Shown here piece by piece: positions 1 to 8,496 of a stretch of DNA of 64,000 nt. The stretch covers positions 806,001-870,000 of the forward strand of contig NZ_ML133522.1 in the NCBI RefSeq assembly GCF_003985145.1. The letters run 5' to 3'. Origin of the DNA: Rhizobium anhuiense (lineage in GTDB: Bacteria; Pseudomonadota; Alphaproteobacteria; Rhizobiales; Rhizobiaceae). A program made the position numbers and the translations under genes. Position 1 is the stretch's first letter. Every line of letters begins with the position of its first letter. Below the pieces are notes generated by a model. The model did not search any database, had not been told where the DNA came from, and saw only the letters and a program-made list of their open reading frames with translations.

Positions 1-50
1 TCGATTTAAGAATAAAGTCATCTCCTGGAGAGACGCACGGCAGGATGCGG

Positions 51-1043
51 TTACGGCCAATGCAGCGCCGCCGTTGCCACCGGCGCGTCCCAGAGCGAGA
101 GTTCCTCGTCGGTCAGCAAGGCGAGGGTGACGGACAGTCCCTGCATGTCGAGCGAGGTGACATAGGTTCCAACAAGCGAGCGCTCGATCGGCATGGATTT
201 CTCCTCGATGAAACGGCGAGCACTGTTATAGGCGAGGTAGAGTTCGGCCGGCGGCGTGCCGCCGAGGCCGTTGACGAAGAGCAGGGCTCGGGTGCCCGGC
301 GCGACCGTGATATCGTCGGCGATGGTCTCGCAGAGATGGCCGATGATGGCGTCGGCGGCGGCGAAGGACTGCCTGGCATGGCCGGGTTCGCCATGGATGC
401 CGACGCCCATTTCCATTTCGCCGGATCCGAGCGAAAACGTGCTGCGTTCGGTCTGCGGCACCGTCACGCCGTTCAGCGCCACACCCATCGAGCGGATCCG
501 CGAGTTCAGTCCCTCGCCAAGCTGCTTCAATGCGGCAAGCGACATGCCGCGTTCGGCCGCAGCACCCAGGATCTTTTCGACGATCAGCGTACCGGCGACG
601 CCACGCCGGCCGCGGCCCTCGCCTGTTCTCGACGTTTCGATATCGTCGCTGACGACGACCATATCGAGGCTGTGGCGGTCGCCGGCCATCTCGATCGCCA
701 TTTCGAAATTCATCAGGTCGCCGTCGTAATTCTTGACCACGAGCAGGCAGCCGGCGCCGGTATCCGTCTCTTCGATGGCGGCGATGATCTGGCTCGGCGT
801 CGGCGAGGTGAAGATATGGCCAACGCAGGCGGCATCCAGCATGCCCTGGCCGACAAAGCCGATATGCATCGGTTCATGGCCGGCGCCGCCGCCTGAAATC
901 AGCGCCACCTTGCCTGACGTGAGATGGCGGCGGCGAATACATTTGCGCTCAGCCCCGAACACCACGAAAGCCTCATGGGCGCGCACGAAGCCTTCGACGC
1001 TTTCGGCGACCATGGTTTTCGCAGTGTTCATGAACTTCTTCAT
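51..1043 (-). CDS. dhaK: Dihydroxyacetone kinase subunit DhaK (PTS-type)
   Basis: Substrate-binding subunit of the phosphotransferase-dependent dihydroxyacetone kinase. The GGGAGHEP loop (about residues 51-58) and the GVGIHGEPG motif carry the histidine (His217 from the ATG) that in this family binds dihydroxyacetone covalently as a hemiaminal. At 330 aa it has the usual DhaK length and no fused DhaL domain. I start at the ATG because GGGAGAGG lies just upstream; an in-frame TTG one codon earlier is less likely. It is the last gene of the long ABC transporter/Dha operon and is separated from its partner dhaL by the three PTS genes and an HTH gene. It should form DHA phosphate in the cytoplasm with DhaL and the split DhaM. 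Confidence 0.93.
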   Translation of the reverse strand: MKKFMNTAKTMVAESVEGFVRAHEAFVVFGAERKCIRRRHLTSGKVALISGGGAGHEPMHIGFVGQGMLDAACVGHIFTSPTPSQIIAAIEETDTGAGCLLVVKNYDGDLMNFEMAIEMAGDRHSLDMVVVSDDIETSRTGEGRGRRGVAGTLIVEKILGAAAERGMSLAALKQLGEGLNSRIRSMGVALNGVTVPQTERSTFSLGSGEMEMGVGIHGEPGHARQSFAAADAIIGHLCETIADDITVAPGTRALLFVNGLGGTPPAELYLAYNSARRFIEEKSMPIERSLVGTYVTSLDMQGLSVTLALLTDEELSLWDAPVATAALHWP

Positions 1044-1094
1044 CAAGCCTCTCCCAAGGCTAAAGACATTACGTTACGTCAATCAGCTCACTCG

Positions 1095-1502
1095 TCATTC
1101 CGCACCCGATATCGCGACGATTTTCTGCACCAGATCCGAGATCGCCTCTTCCAGCAGGCGGTTTTTCCTGTCGTCACCGAAATCTGGCACCATCAGCGAC
1201 AGGTGCCGCAATTTCTCGGAATGGCCGAGATCCGGCAGCTTGCCGGGATGGGCGGCCTGATAGGCTTCGAGAAAACGCTCCTGTTCGGCACCGCTGAAAT
1301 GGCAGACGCGAACGATGGTCGCGAGATGGCGCGCCGGCAGCGGCGTCGCATAGGTCGGGCTGGTGATCTGGGTGACGAAGCTTCGATGTTTTCCAAGCGC
1401 CGTCGCCAGGCGCTGGCGTGTACCCGATGGCCTGTTGTCGATGATCTGCGCCAGAATGGACTTGTAGGCGATAATGGCGTCTTCGGTGTCTTCGCGCGCC
1501 AT
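1095..1502 (-). CDS. Small HTH-like protein in the Dha operon
   Basis: A 135-aa soluble protein with no signal peptide or membrane segment. Residues about 25-60 (RQRLATALGKHRSFVTQI, then PLPARHLATI) look like a Cro/lambda-type helix-turn-helix; the remainder is helical and ends in a leucine/isoleucine-rich stretch. I start at the ATG preceded by GGAGAATAG; the start then lies 1 nt beyond the EI stop codon. A longer in-frame start at 1535 would overlap EI. Placement between the EI and dhaK genes suggests a regulator or accessory factor of dihydroxyacetone metabolism, but I do not recognise a named family. Confidence 0.75.
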   Translation of the reverse strand: MAREDTEDAIIAYKSILAQIIDNRPSGTRQRLATALGKHRSFVTQITSPTYATPLPARHLATIVRVCHFSGAEQERFLEAYQAAHPGKLPDLGHSEKLRHLSLMVPDFGDDRKNRLLEEAISDLVQKIVAISGAE

Positions 1503-1503
1503 C

Positions 1504-3099
1504 CTATTCTCCGGCTGCCCTTGTGCCATCGGCATTGAGGCCGATGATCGCCGATCTTATCGCGGGACGCCGGGCCGGCGCCACGGAAAAATGCCGGAGG
1601 CCGGCGGCGAGCAGCCCGGGCAGATAGTGCGGATCGCCGGCCATGTCGCCGCAGATGCTGACGGGCTTGCCGGCGGCAAGCTTGACCGCCTGGGCAATCA
1701 GCCGGAGCACGGCGGGTGCCGCCTTGCCGGTATCGGCTTCGCTGCTGTCGCGGGTCGAGGCGGCGAGATATTGCGTGAGATCGTTGGTGCCGAACGAGAA
1801 GAATGCTGCCGAGCCGAAGGTGTCGAGCATCAATGCGGCTGCTGGCACCTCCACCATCATGCCGATCGGCGGCATCCGGTGGGGCAAGGCACGGCGGCCG
1901 AGTCTTTCGGCTTCTTCGCGAAATATGTCCCGCATCCTGTCGATTTCGTCGGGAAAAGTCACCATCGGCAGCATCACCGACAGCCTGCCGAAGACGGCGG
2001 TGCGCAGCAGGGCGCGGGCCTGCACGCGAGCGATTTCCGGCTGAGCGAGCAGCAGCCGGATGCCGCGCAGGCCCGAGGCGAGGGCCGGCAGGTCTTCGAG
2101 GCCGGCGAGCGGCTTGTCGCCGCCGATATCGAGCATTCTTATGATCACCGGCTTATCGCCCGCCCGCTCCAGCACCTGGCGATAGATCGCCAGCTGGCGT
2201 TCCTCATTGGCGGCATCGGCGACCGAGGCAACTGAAAATTCCGAGCGCATCAGGCCGACGCCTGCCGTTGCCGGATCGAGTGCATCGATCTCGGCGGGAT
2301 CGTTGATGTTGATGGACAGCTGGATCGGCACACCGTCCGCAGAGCGCAGTTCGCCGCTTTCGGTCTGCGTGTCGGTAGCAGGTGCTTGTGCCGGTGTCGG
2401 GATCAGCATGCCGCCCGCCTGCAGGATGACCGCGCCGGCGTCGCCATCCACGCTGATTGGATCTCCATCTTCTGCCGAAAAACGACCCGTGCCGACCACC
2501 ATCGGCACCGATTTCGCCCGGGCGAGCAAGGCGACATGGCCGGCGGCGCTGCCGGCAAACAGCGCAATGCCGCCGCCCTTCGACCAATCATGAGCGAGAA
2601 AGCGGCTCGGCTCCATGTCCTTGCCGACGAAGACCGAGCCAGCCGGGAAATCGGGGGTCGGTGTGCCGGCGAGCGCGCCGAGCACGCGGTTCTTGATGTC
2701 GAGAATGTCGACGGCGCGCGCCCGCATCTGCTCCTCGTCGGCCGCTTCGAGTTCGCCGATATAGGCGTCGAGCGTGGCGACCCAGGCGAAGACGACGTTC
2801 TCATCGGCTTGCATGCGCGCGCCGGTCGCTTCCGCAATCGTCGGATCACGCAGCACCTCGATCTGGAAATCGATGATATCGCGGCTTTCGGCATCGGCGC
2901 CCTCGGCAAGGCGCTCGAGTTCGCCGATCGAGACATCGATCGCCTTTTCCAGTGCGCCGAATCCGCCGGCGATTTGAGGCGCGGGTGCGCCGTCCGGCCG
3001 CTCTGCGGAAGGAGCCTTTGGCTCCTCCGCGAGAAAGGCCGGGCCGGATGCGATGCCCGGGGATGCGCTCTTCGCTTTCAGTCTAAGCGGTTCGGCCAT
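1504..3099 (-). CDS. Phosphoenolpyruvate-protein phosphotransferase (EI) of the Dha system
   Basis: Full-length Enzyme I (531 aa from the chosen ATG). It keeps the swivelling phosphohistidine loop SAAGHVALLAR (His188), the PEP-binding signatures RSEF, LDIGGDKP and GMMVEVPAA, FSFGTNDLTQY, and the CGDMAGD cysteine loop, so it should accept phosphate from PEP and pass it to the HPr-like protein encoded just upstream. In E. coli, DhaM carries only a truncated EI domain fused to EIIA and HPr; here EI is separate and complete. I start at ATG 3099 (GAGGAAAAG in front), which overlaps the HPr gene by 17 bp; an earlier in-frame start exists at 3114. Confidence 0.93.
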   Translation of the reverse strand: MAEPLRLKAKSASPGIASGPAFLAEEPKAPSAERPDGAPAPQIAGGFGALEKAIDVSIGELERLAEGADAESRDIIDFQIEVLRDPTIAEATGARMQADENVVFAWVATLDAYIGELEAADEEQMRARAVDILDIKNRVLGALAGTPTPDFPAGSVFVGKDMEPSRFLAHDWSKGGGIALFAGSAAGHVALLARAKSVPMVVGTGRFSAEDGDPISVDGDAGAVILQAGGMLIPTPAQAPATDTQTESGELRSADGVPIQLSININDPAEIDALDPATAGVGLMRSEFSVASVADAANEERQLAIYRQVLERAGDKPVIIRMLDIGGDKPLAGLEDLPALASGLRGIRLLLAQPEIARVQARALLRTAVFGRLSVMLPMVTFPDEIDRMRDIFREEAERLGRRALPHRMPPIGMMVEVPAAALMLDTFGSAAFFSFGTNDLTQYLAASTRDSSEADTGKAAPAVLRLIAQAVKLAAGKPVSICGDMAGDPHYLPGLLAAGLRHFSVAPARRPAIRSAIIGLNADGTRAAGE

Positions 3100-3427
3100 G
3101 TTTCTTTTCCTCATCGAAGTTGCGCTCGATGAGTTCCTTTAGGGCGCGGATCGCCTCTTCGGCGAGGATACCGTCGGCCCGGATCCTGAGGATCGACCCC
3201 TTGCGAATTCTCGCGCCCATGATCTTGATGATGCTCTTCCCGTTCAGCCAGACATCGCTGCCGTTGACGGCGACCTCGATCGAGCAGGGGAAGGACTTGG
3301 CAAGCCGCGTGAAGGTGACGGAGGGACGGGCATGCAGCCCGACGCCGTGCTTGACTTCCACTTCCGTCTGGCAGTTCAGGTGCAATGGCTCGGGCTCCTG
3401 CTTTTCACTACGCAATCCGCTCGTCAT
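3083..3427 (-). CDS. HPr-family phosphocarrier protein of the Dha PTS
   Basis: A 114-aa HPr-like protein with the active-site motif GLHARPS (His32). The serine-region helix is present as LNGKSIIKIMGA. It has about 15 extra N-terminal residues compared with ordinary HPr. It should shuttle phosphate from the EI encoded next to it to the EIIA encoded upstream. Its ATG shares one base with the EIIA stop codon (TGATG), so the two genes are translationally coupled. It corresponds to the middle domain of fused DhaM proteins. Not the PTS-Ntr NPr: operon context ties it to dihydroxyacetone. Confidence 0.92.
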   Translation of the reverse strand: MTSGLRSEKQEPEPLHLNCQTEVEVKHGVGLHARPSVTFTRLAKSFPCSIEVAVNGSDVWLNGKSIIKIMGARIRKGSILRIRADGILAEEAIRALKELIERNFDEEKKHGRTA

Positions 3428-3825
3428 CAAGGGGACAGTTCCTCGGCTGTGGCGACGACCTTGGCCAGCGATGCGCCCCCCGACGCCTCGGCAGCGGCGA
3501 TGACGGCGCCTTCGACCAAAGGCGCATTGCAGATGGAGACGAGCGCCGCGCGGGGAAGCCCCAGCATTTCGATTGCCATCTCGCTGTTGGTCTCGGCGCC
3601 GCCGAGATCGACGAAGACGGCGACGCCGGCATCGGACCAGGCCGTCTCGATCGCCTTGAGGATGCCGCCGGCATCGGTGCCGAGTTCGCCGTGGACGTTG
3701 CCGCCCGACCAGGCGAGCGGCACGCAGTCGCCGACCATCTGCCGCACCATGTCGGCGATGCCCCTTGCCACCAGCGGCGAGTGGGAGACGATCACGATGC
3801 CTACGTTTGTGGTCTTTCCATTCAT
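3427..3825 (-). CDS. dhaM: DhaM-type EIIA phosphotransfer subunit
   Basis: A 132-aa protein matching the N-terminal EIIA (mannose-fold) domain of DhaM. The phosphorylated histidine is His15 in VIVSHSPLVARGI, and the FVDLGGAETN loop is typical. It should rephosphorylate the ADP held on DhaL. It lacks the HPr and EI domains that follow in E. coli DhaM; these are encoded by the next two genes. It overlaps dhaL by ATGA. Confidence 0.93.
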   Translation of the reverse strand: MNGKTTNVGIVIVSHSPLVARGIADMVRQMVGDCVPLAWSGGNVHGELGTDAGGILKAIETAWSDAGVAVFVDLGGAETNSEMAIEMLGLPRAALVSICNAPLVEGAVIAAAEASGGASLAKVVATAEELSP

Positions 3826-4442
3826 TGCTGACGGTGCTCCCCGAGATAGCGGCAGATCGCCGTGGTCAGCAGCGCGCAGCTCGACGCGCCGGGGTCGACA
3901 TGGCCGATCGAACGGTCGCCGAGATAGGCGGCGCGCCCGCGCATCGCCTTCATCGCGGCCGTCCTGTCGGCGGAGCGTTCAGCCTTGCGGGCGATGTCAC
4001 CGAGCGGGGACCGCTTCGCCAACGCGGCATGCACGGGATAGAGCACGTCGAGCAGGGTCTTGTCGCCGGCATGCGCCCGCCCGCGCCTTGCCACGGCGTC
4101 GATCGCCTGTTTCAGCACCTGCGAAAAATCGATCTTTTCCTCGCTTTTGCGAAGCTCGCGGCCGATCTCCATCAGCAGCGTGCCGTAGAGCGGCCCGGCC
4201 GCGCCGCCGACATTCATCACCAGCGTCAGGCCGATCTTTTCCACGGCGTCGGGAAAAGGCAGGCTGGACAGGCTTGCGCCTTCGGCGCTCACCGCCTCGC
4301 AGCCGCGCCGCATATTGGTTCCGTGATCGCCATCGCCGATGGCGCGATCGAGCGCGCAGAGGTGATCGGTATTATCAGCGATCGTCGCGCAGCACACCTC
4401 GATCAATCCTGCCACAAGCACCGGTTCCGCCTGCACTGCCAT
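3822..4442 (-). CDS. dhaL: Dihydroxyacetone kinase nucleotide subunit DhaL
   Basis: A 206-aa DhaL protein (DAK2 domain only). AIGDGDHGTNM holds the Mg-binding aspartates, GDKTLLDVL and RGRAAYLGDRSIGHVDPGA are the other nucleotide-site motifs. In PTS-type systems DhaL keeps ADP as a fixed cofactor that DhaM rephosphorylates; the neighbouring EIIA, HPr and EI genes fit this. The ATG at 4442 directly abuts GGGAGG, which leaves no spacing, so the in-frame GTG two codons later could be the real start. Confidence 0.93.
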   Translation of the reverse strand: MAVQAEPVLVAGLIEVCCATIADNTDHLCALDRAIGDGDHGTNMRRGCEAVSAEGASLSSLPFPDAVEKIGLTLVMNVGGAAGPLYGTLLMEIGRELRKSEEKIDFSQVLKQAIDAVARRGRAHAGDKTLLDVLYPVHAALAKRSPLGDIARKAERSADRTAAMKAMRGRAAYLGDRSIGHVDPGASSCALLTTAICRYLGEHRQQ

Positions 4443-4488
4443 CCTCCCTGTCGCCGCGCCTCCCGCGGGCTTTCAAACGTCTCTTTGG

Positions 4489-6129
4489 TCAGGCGAGGCT
4501 TGCCGCCACGCCGAACGCGCCGGCAACCGCGACGGCTCCGGGATCGGCGACGCCCGCCAGATCTCTTTCGCCGACATAGGAGGCGCGTCCGGCTCTCGCC
4601 TTCATCATCGTCTTCGTCGACTCCGCACCCGCTGCCGCTGCCCTTGCCGCCGCAGTGATATCGCCGGATTCGAGCGCCCGCAGGGCCGGCGAAAGCGCAT
4701 CGACCATTGTCCGGTCGCCGACTCCGGCTCCGCCATAGAACGTCATCCTGTCGAGCCCGGCAAGCAGGGCTGCTGATATATCGGCTTTATCGGCCATCGC
4801 CTTTGCCGCCGCGGTGAAGAAAATCGACAGCAGCACGCCGCTCGACCCGCCCATGCTGGTGCCGAGAATATCGCCGAGGCAGGCAAGCGTTGCCGCTGGT
4901 CGGTCGAGCGGCAGCATGTCCAAGCGGGCAAGCACGCTGCGGGCGCCCGAGGCCACCGTCGAGCCGGTATCGCCGTCGCCGACGCGGCTGTCCAGCCGGT
5001 TGAGCTCGCTTTCCTGCGAGATCAGATGCTCGCAGAGCGCCGTGATCAAGCGCCGGTTGCGGGTGTTTTCCCCGGCCACGGCCGCGCCGTTCAAGCCGGC
5101 TGATGTTCTCGGTGCGGCGATGATCCGGATCTCATGGCGCTCGACGGCCGGCATCCAGGCATGCGGCTCGACCGCCGCCGTCAGCGCCGCCTCGCGCGCG
5201 GCATCCAGCCGGATCAGCGACAGCGAGAAACCGTTCATGTTGAGCGCGGTCATCATCGGCGCCGGGCCGATGATCAGTTGTATGCGAGCGGCGAGGCTGG
5301 AGGACAGTACTGCTTTGGCAATGACGGTCATTTCGAGCGGCGGCACGGCGCCGAGATTGTTGATGAGGAGGGCATGGCTTGCGCCTTCGCGCAGCGCAGG
5401 CGAAAGGCGCGCCACCATGGTGGCGACGATATCTGCGACCGGCTGCAGGGTGATGCGCTCGACACCGGGCTCGCCATGGATGCCGAGGCCGAGTTCACCT
5501 TCATCAGCACCGAGACGATCCTCATGGACCTGGCCAGGCACGCTGCAGGTGGACAGCGACATGCCGAGCGAAACGATGTCGCCAGCTGCTGCTGCGGCAT
5601 GGGCGGCGACCGTCTTCAGATCGTCGCCTTTTTCGGCCTGATAACCTGCGATCTTGTGGACGAACAGCGTACCGGCGACGCCGCGCGGCTGGTTGATGCC
5701 GGGGATGGCGATATCATCGGCGACGATGACCATCTCGACGTCGAAGCCTTCGGCGCGCGCTTTTTCGGCGGCGAGGCCGAAATTCAGGCGGTCGCCGGTA
5801 TAGTTCTTGACGATCAGCAGGGAGCCCTTCGGGCCGGTCACGGCGCGGATCGCCGTCAGCACGGCATCGACGCTGGGCGAGGCGAAGATCTCGCCGGAGA
5901 CGGCTGCCGTCAGCATGCCCTTGCCGACGAAGCCGGCATGGGAGGGCTCATGGCCGGCGCCGCCGCCCGATATGATCGCCACCTTCGATTTGTCCCAGTC
6001 CGCACGCAGGATCACCTTGATGTCGGGAAAGCTGTCGAGGCGGGCGAGACGACCGTTGCTGCTCGTCAGAAGCAGTCCGTCCAAGGCTTCGGTGACGATG
6101 TTTTCCCTGCGGTTGAAGAAATGTTTCAT
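4489..6129 (-). CDS. dak: Single-chain dihydroxyacetone kinase (DhaK-DhaL fusion, ATP type)
   Basis: A 546-aa protein with an N-terminal DAK1 domain (GGGAGHEP, residues 55-62; covalent-substrate His218 in GLGIHGEPG) and a C-terminal DAK2 domain starting near residue 360 (VGDGDTGSTV, GVGDRTMVDAL, GRASYVGERD). This is the ATP-using form found in Citrobacter and eukaryotes and needs no PTS partner. It sits between the ABC ATPase genes and the PTS-type dhaL, so the operon carries two mechanistically different kinases for the same substrate class. The substrate could be dihydroxyacetone or a related triose/ketose. Confidence 0.93.
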   Translation of the reverse strand: MKHFFNRRENIVTEALDGLLLTSSNGRLARLDSFPDIKVILRADWDKSKVAIISGGGAGHEPSHAGFVGKGMLTAAVSGEIFASPSVDAVLTAIRAVTGPKGSLLIVKNYTGDRLNFGLAAEKARAEGFDVEMVIVADDIAIPGINQPRGVAGTLFVHKIAGYQAEKGDDLKTVAAHAAAAAGDIVSLGMSLSTCSVPGQVHEDRLGADEGELGLGIHGEPGVERITLQPVADIVATMVARLSPALREGASHALLINNLGAVPPLEMTVIAKAVLSSSLAARIQLIIGPAPMMTALNMNGFSLSLIRLDAAREAALTAAVEPHAWMPAVERHEIRIIAAPRTSAGLNGAAVAGENTRNRRLITALCEHLISQESELNRLDSRVGDGDTGSTVASGARSVLARLDMLPLDRPAATLACLGDILGTSMGGSSGVLLSIFFTAAAKAMADKADISAALLAGLDRMTFYGGAGVGDRTMVDALSPALRALESGDITAAARAAAAGAESTKTMMKARAGRASYVGERDLAGVADPGAVAVAGAFGVAASLA

Positions 6130-6182
6130 CGATTGAGACCCGTCTGTTTGTTTTTCATGCCGTCGTCATGTCTGTTTGCCGG

Positions 6183-7190
6183 TCAGGAAAGGCGCTGTCC
6201 AGCCGCATCGAAATAAAGCGGATCGCGCAGCGTCAGGCTGATCCGGTCGCCCGGCGCGATCGCCAGATATGGATCGGCGAGTGTGACGAGCTTGTGATTG
6301 CTTGCTCTGATATGCAGATGGTTCTGGTCGCCGAGATGCTCGATCCAGTCGATCTCCGCATTGGCATCCTTGCCGACAATGATATCGAGATGTTCGGTGC
6401 GGGCGCCGACGGTTTTCGTGCCGGCCGGCGGACGGCCGCCCGGCAGCAGGTCGGCGGGCAGAAGGTTGATATGCGGCTGGCCGAGGCGGGCGGCAACATG
6501 CAGGTTGGCGGGATTGCCGTAGATCTCGCGCGGGGTTCCCACCTGCATCAGCCGTCCCTCGGCGACGATGCCGATGCGGTCGGCCATGGTCATGGCTTCC
6601 ACCTGGTCATGGGTGACGTAGAGCAGCGTCGAGCCCAGTTCCTTCTGGATACGCTTCAGTTCCAGGCGCAGTTCGGCGCGCAGCTTGGCGTCGAGCGAGG
6701 ACAGTGGCTCGTCCATCAGATAGATGGCCGGCCGGCGCACCAGCGCCCGGCCGATCGCGACACGCTGCATTTCGCCCCCGGAAAGCCTGGTCGAGCGGTT
6801 CTCGAGTTTATGGTCTATCCGAACCATGCGCGCGACCTCGCGCACGCGCCGATCGATCTCCTCGGCGCTCAGCTTGCGGACCGGCGCCTTCAGCGGGAAG
6901 GCGAGATTCTCGTAAACCGTCATATGCGGATAGAGCGAATATTGCTGGAAGACGAAGGCGACGTCGCGTTCGGCGGGGGCCTCAGTGGCGACATTGCGGC
7001 CGCCGATCTCGATGCGGCCGCTATCTGGTCTTTCCAAGCCGGCGATCAGCCGCAGCGTCGTGGTCTTGCCGGCACCCGTGGGACCGAGCAGCACGACGAA
7101 CTCGCCGTCACGGATCGAAAGATCGAGATCGGCCAGAGCCTGGGTATCGCCGAAGCGCTTGGCGAGATTCCTGAGGACGACATCAGCCAT
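6183..7190 (-). CDS. Carbohydrate ABC transporter ATP-binding protein (second)
   Basis: A 335-aa MalK/UgpC-type ATPase. Walker A GPTGAGKTTT (about residues 36-45), Q-loop region VFQQYSLYPHM, signature LSGGEMQRVAIGRAL, Walker B/D-loop LMDEPLSSLDAK and H-loop YVTHDQ are all intact, followed by a TOBE-like C-terminal domain. It overlaps the first ATPase gene by 8 bp. The pair probably forms a heterodimer that drives the two permeases encoded upstream. Confidence 0.92.
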   Translation of the reverse strand: MADVVLRNLAKRFGDTQALADLDLSIRDGEFVVLLGPTGAGKTTTLRLIAGLERPDSGRIEIGGRNVATEAPAERDVAFVFQQYSLYPHMTVYENLAFPLKAPVRKLSAEEIDRRVREVARMVRIDHKLENRSTRLSGGEMQRVAIGRALVRRPAIYLMDEPLSSLDAKLRAELRLELKRIQKELGSTLLYVTHDQVEAMTMADRIGIVAEGRLMQVGTPREIYGNPANLHVAARLGQPHINLLPADLLPGGRPPAGTKTVGARTEHLDIIVGKDANAEIDWIEHLGDQNHLHIRASNHKLVTLADPYLAIAPGDRISLTLRDPLYFDAAGQRLS

Positions 7191-8280
7191 GCCGGGTCTC
7201 CTGATAGAGTGAGGACGGCACCGCGCGGCCCGACCTGCAGTCGAAGAGTGCGAGTTTTGCCGGATTGAATTCCAGGCCGACCCTCTCGCCGATCCGGAAG
7301 CTGCGATTGGCTGGAACGCGGGCCCTGATCAGGCCGCCCGGGGTTTCCACGGCGACGACCTGGTTGGTGCCGAGATATTCGCTGCCATAGACGGCGCCGC
7401 GGAGCGCCGAGGCATCGCTGAAGCGGATATGCTCCGGCCGGACGCCGAGCGCCAGTTCGCTCTCGGCCATGTCCTGGTGGATTTCGGGAACGGCGACATC
7501 GATGCCGTCGAGCAGGATGGAGCGGTCGCCGCTTTTCAGGCCCGAGGTGAAGCGCATGAAGTTCATCGGCGGCGAGCCGATGAAATCGGCGACGTACATG
7601 GTCGCCGGCTTGGCATAGATCTCTTGCGGCGTGCCGAACTGCTCGATGACGCCATGGTTCATGACGGCGATCTTGTCGGCCATCGCCATTGCTTCGTGCT
7701 GGTCATGGGTGACGTAGACGGTGGTCGCGTGGATGCGGTTGTGCAGTTCGCGCAGCTCATGAACCATGACCTCGCGGAATTCGGCATCGAGCGTGCCGAG
7801 CGGCTCGTCCATCAAGAAGCATTTCGGGCGCCGGACGATGGCGCGGCCGAGCGCCACGCGCTGGCGGTCGCCGCCGGCAAGGCCGGACACCGAGCGGTCG
7901 AGAATATGGTCGATCTGCAGCAGGCGCGCCGTCTCCTCGACGCGGGCTCGGATTTCGGCCTTGGCCATGCCCTGCGACAGCAGCGGGAAGCCGATATTCT
8001 TACGCACGTTCATATGCGGGTAGAGCGCGAAGAGCTGGAAGACGAAGGCGATGTCGCGGGCGCTGGCGCGGTTGAAAGTGACGTCCTCGCCGTCGAGATA
8101 GATCTTGCCGCTCGACGGCAGCTCGAGGCCGGCGATCATGCGCAGCGTCGTCGTCTTGCCGCAGCCGGAAGGTCCGAGAAGCGCCAGGAACTCGCCGTCA
8201 TGGACGGTGAAGCTCGAATCCTGAACGGCGACGAAACTGCCGAATTCCTTGCGGAGATTTTCGATCCGGATATCCGCCAT
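7183..8280 (-). CDS. Carbohydrate ABC transporter ATP-binding protein (first), atypical signature
   Basis: A 365-aa MalK/UgpC-type ATPase with Walker [12 protein letters not shown]-loop [11 protein letters not shown], Walker [13 protein letters not shown] and H-loop YVTHDQHEA, plus a C-terminal TOBE region. The ABC signature reads LAGGDRQ rather than LSGGQ, while its partner has LSGGEMQ. In a heterodimer this would make one composite ATP site weaker than the other. It follows the small membrane-protein gene by 3 bp. Confidence 0.92.
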   Translation of the reverse strand: MADIRIENLRKEFGSFVAVQDSSFTVHDGEFLALLGPSGCGKTTTLRMIAGLELPSSGKIYLDGEDVTFNRASARDIAFVFQLFALYPHMNVRKNIGFPLLSQGMAKAEIRARVEETARLLQIDHILDRSVSGLAGGDRQRVALGRAIVRRPKCFLMDEPLGTLDAEFREVMVHELRELHNRIHATTVYVTHDQHEAMAMADKIAVMNHGVIEQFGTPQEIYAKPATMYVADFIGSPPMNFMRFTSGLKSGDRSILLDGIDVAVPEIHQDMAESELALGVRPEHIRFSDASALRGAVYGSEYLGTNQVVAVETPGGLIRARVPANRSFRIGERVGLEFNPAKLALFDCRSGRAVPSSLYQETRHG

Positions 8281-8283
8281 GGT

Positions 8284-8496
8284 TCACTCCGGGAATTTCG
8301 AAACGATGATGAACATGACGGTGCCTATGAGCAGGGTCACCAGCGAATAGGTGTAGAGCACCAGCAGGAAGGGCTGGAACAGCATCAGGAAACCGAGCCC
8401 GATCAGCACGGTGGCGATGGTCTCCATCGGGCCACGACGCAGGAAGAACGGTCGCTTCGGACGGGCGGGAGTGCGTGTCTCGATCAGATGGCTCAT
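8284..8496 (-). CDS. Small two-helix membrane protein of the ABC transporter operon
   Basis: A 70-aa protein with a basic N-terminus and two hydrophobic segments (about residues 25-44 and 46-66). It overlaps the upstream permease gene by ATGA and precedes the ATPase gene by 3 bp, so it is firmly part of the transporter cassette. Its place recalls GlpU, a small membrane protein of unknown role in the rhizobial glycerol ABC operon, but I do not see enough similarity to call it GlpU. A permease-associated accessory subunit is the simplest guess. Confidence 0.8.
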   Translation of the reverse strand: MSHLIETRTPARPKRPFFLRRGPMETIATVLIGLGFLMLFQPFLLVLYTYSLVTLLIGTVMFIIVSKFPE

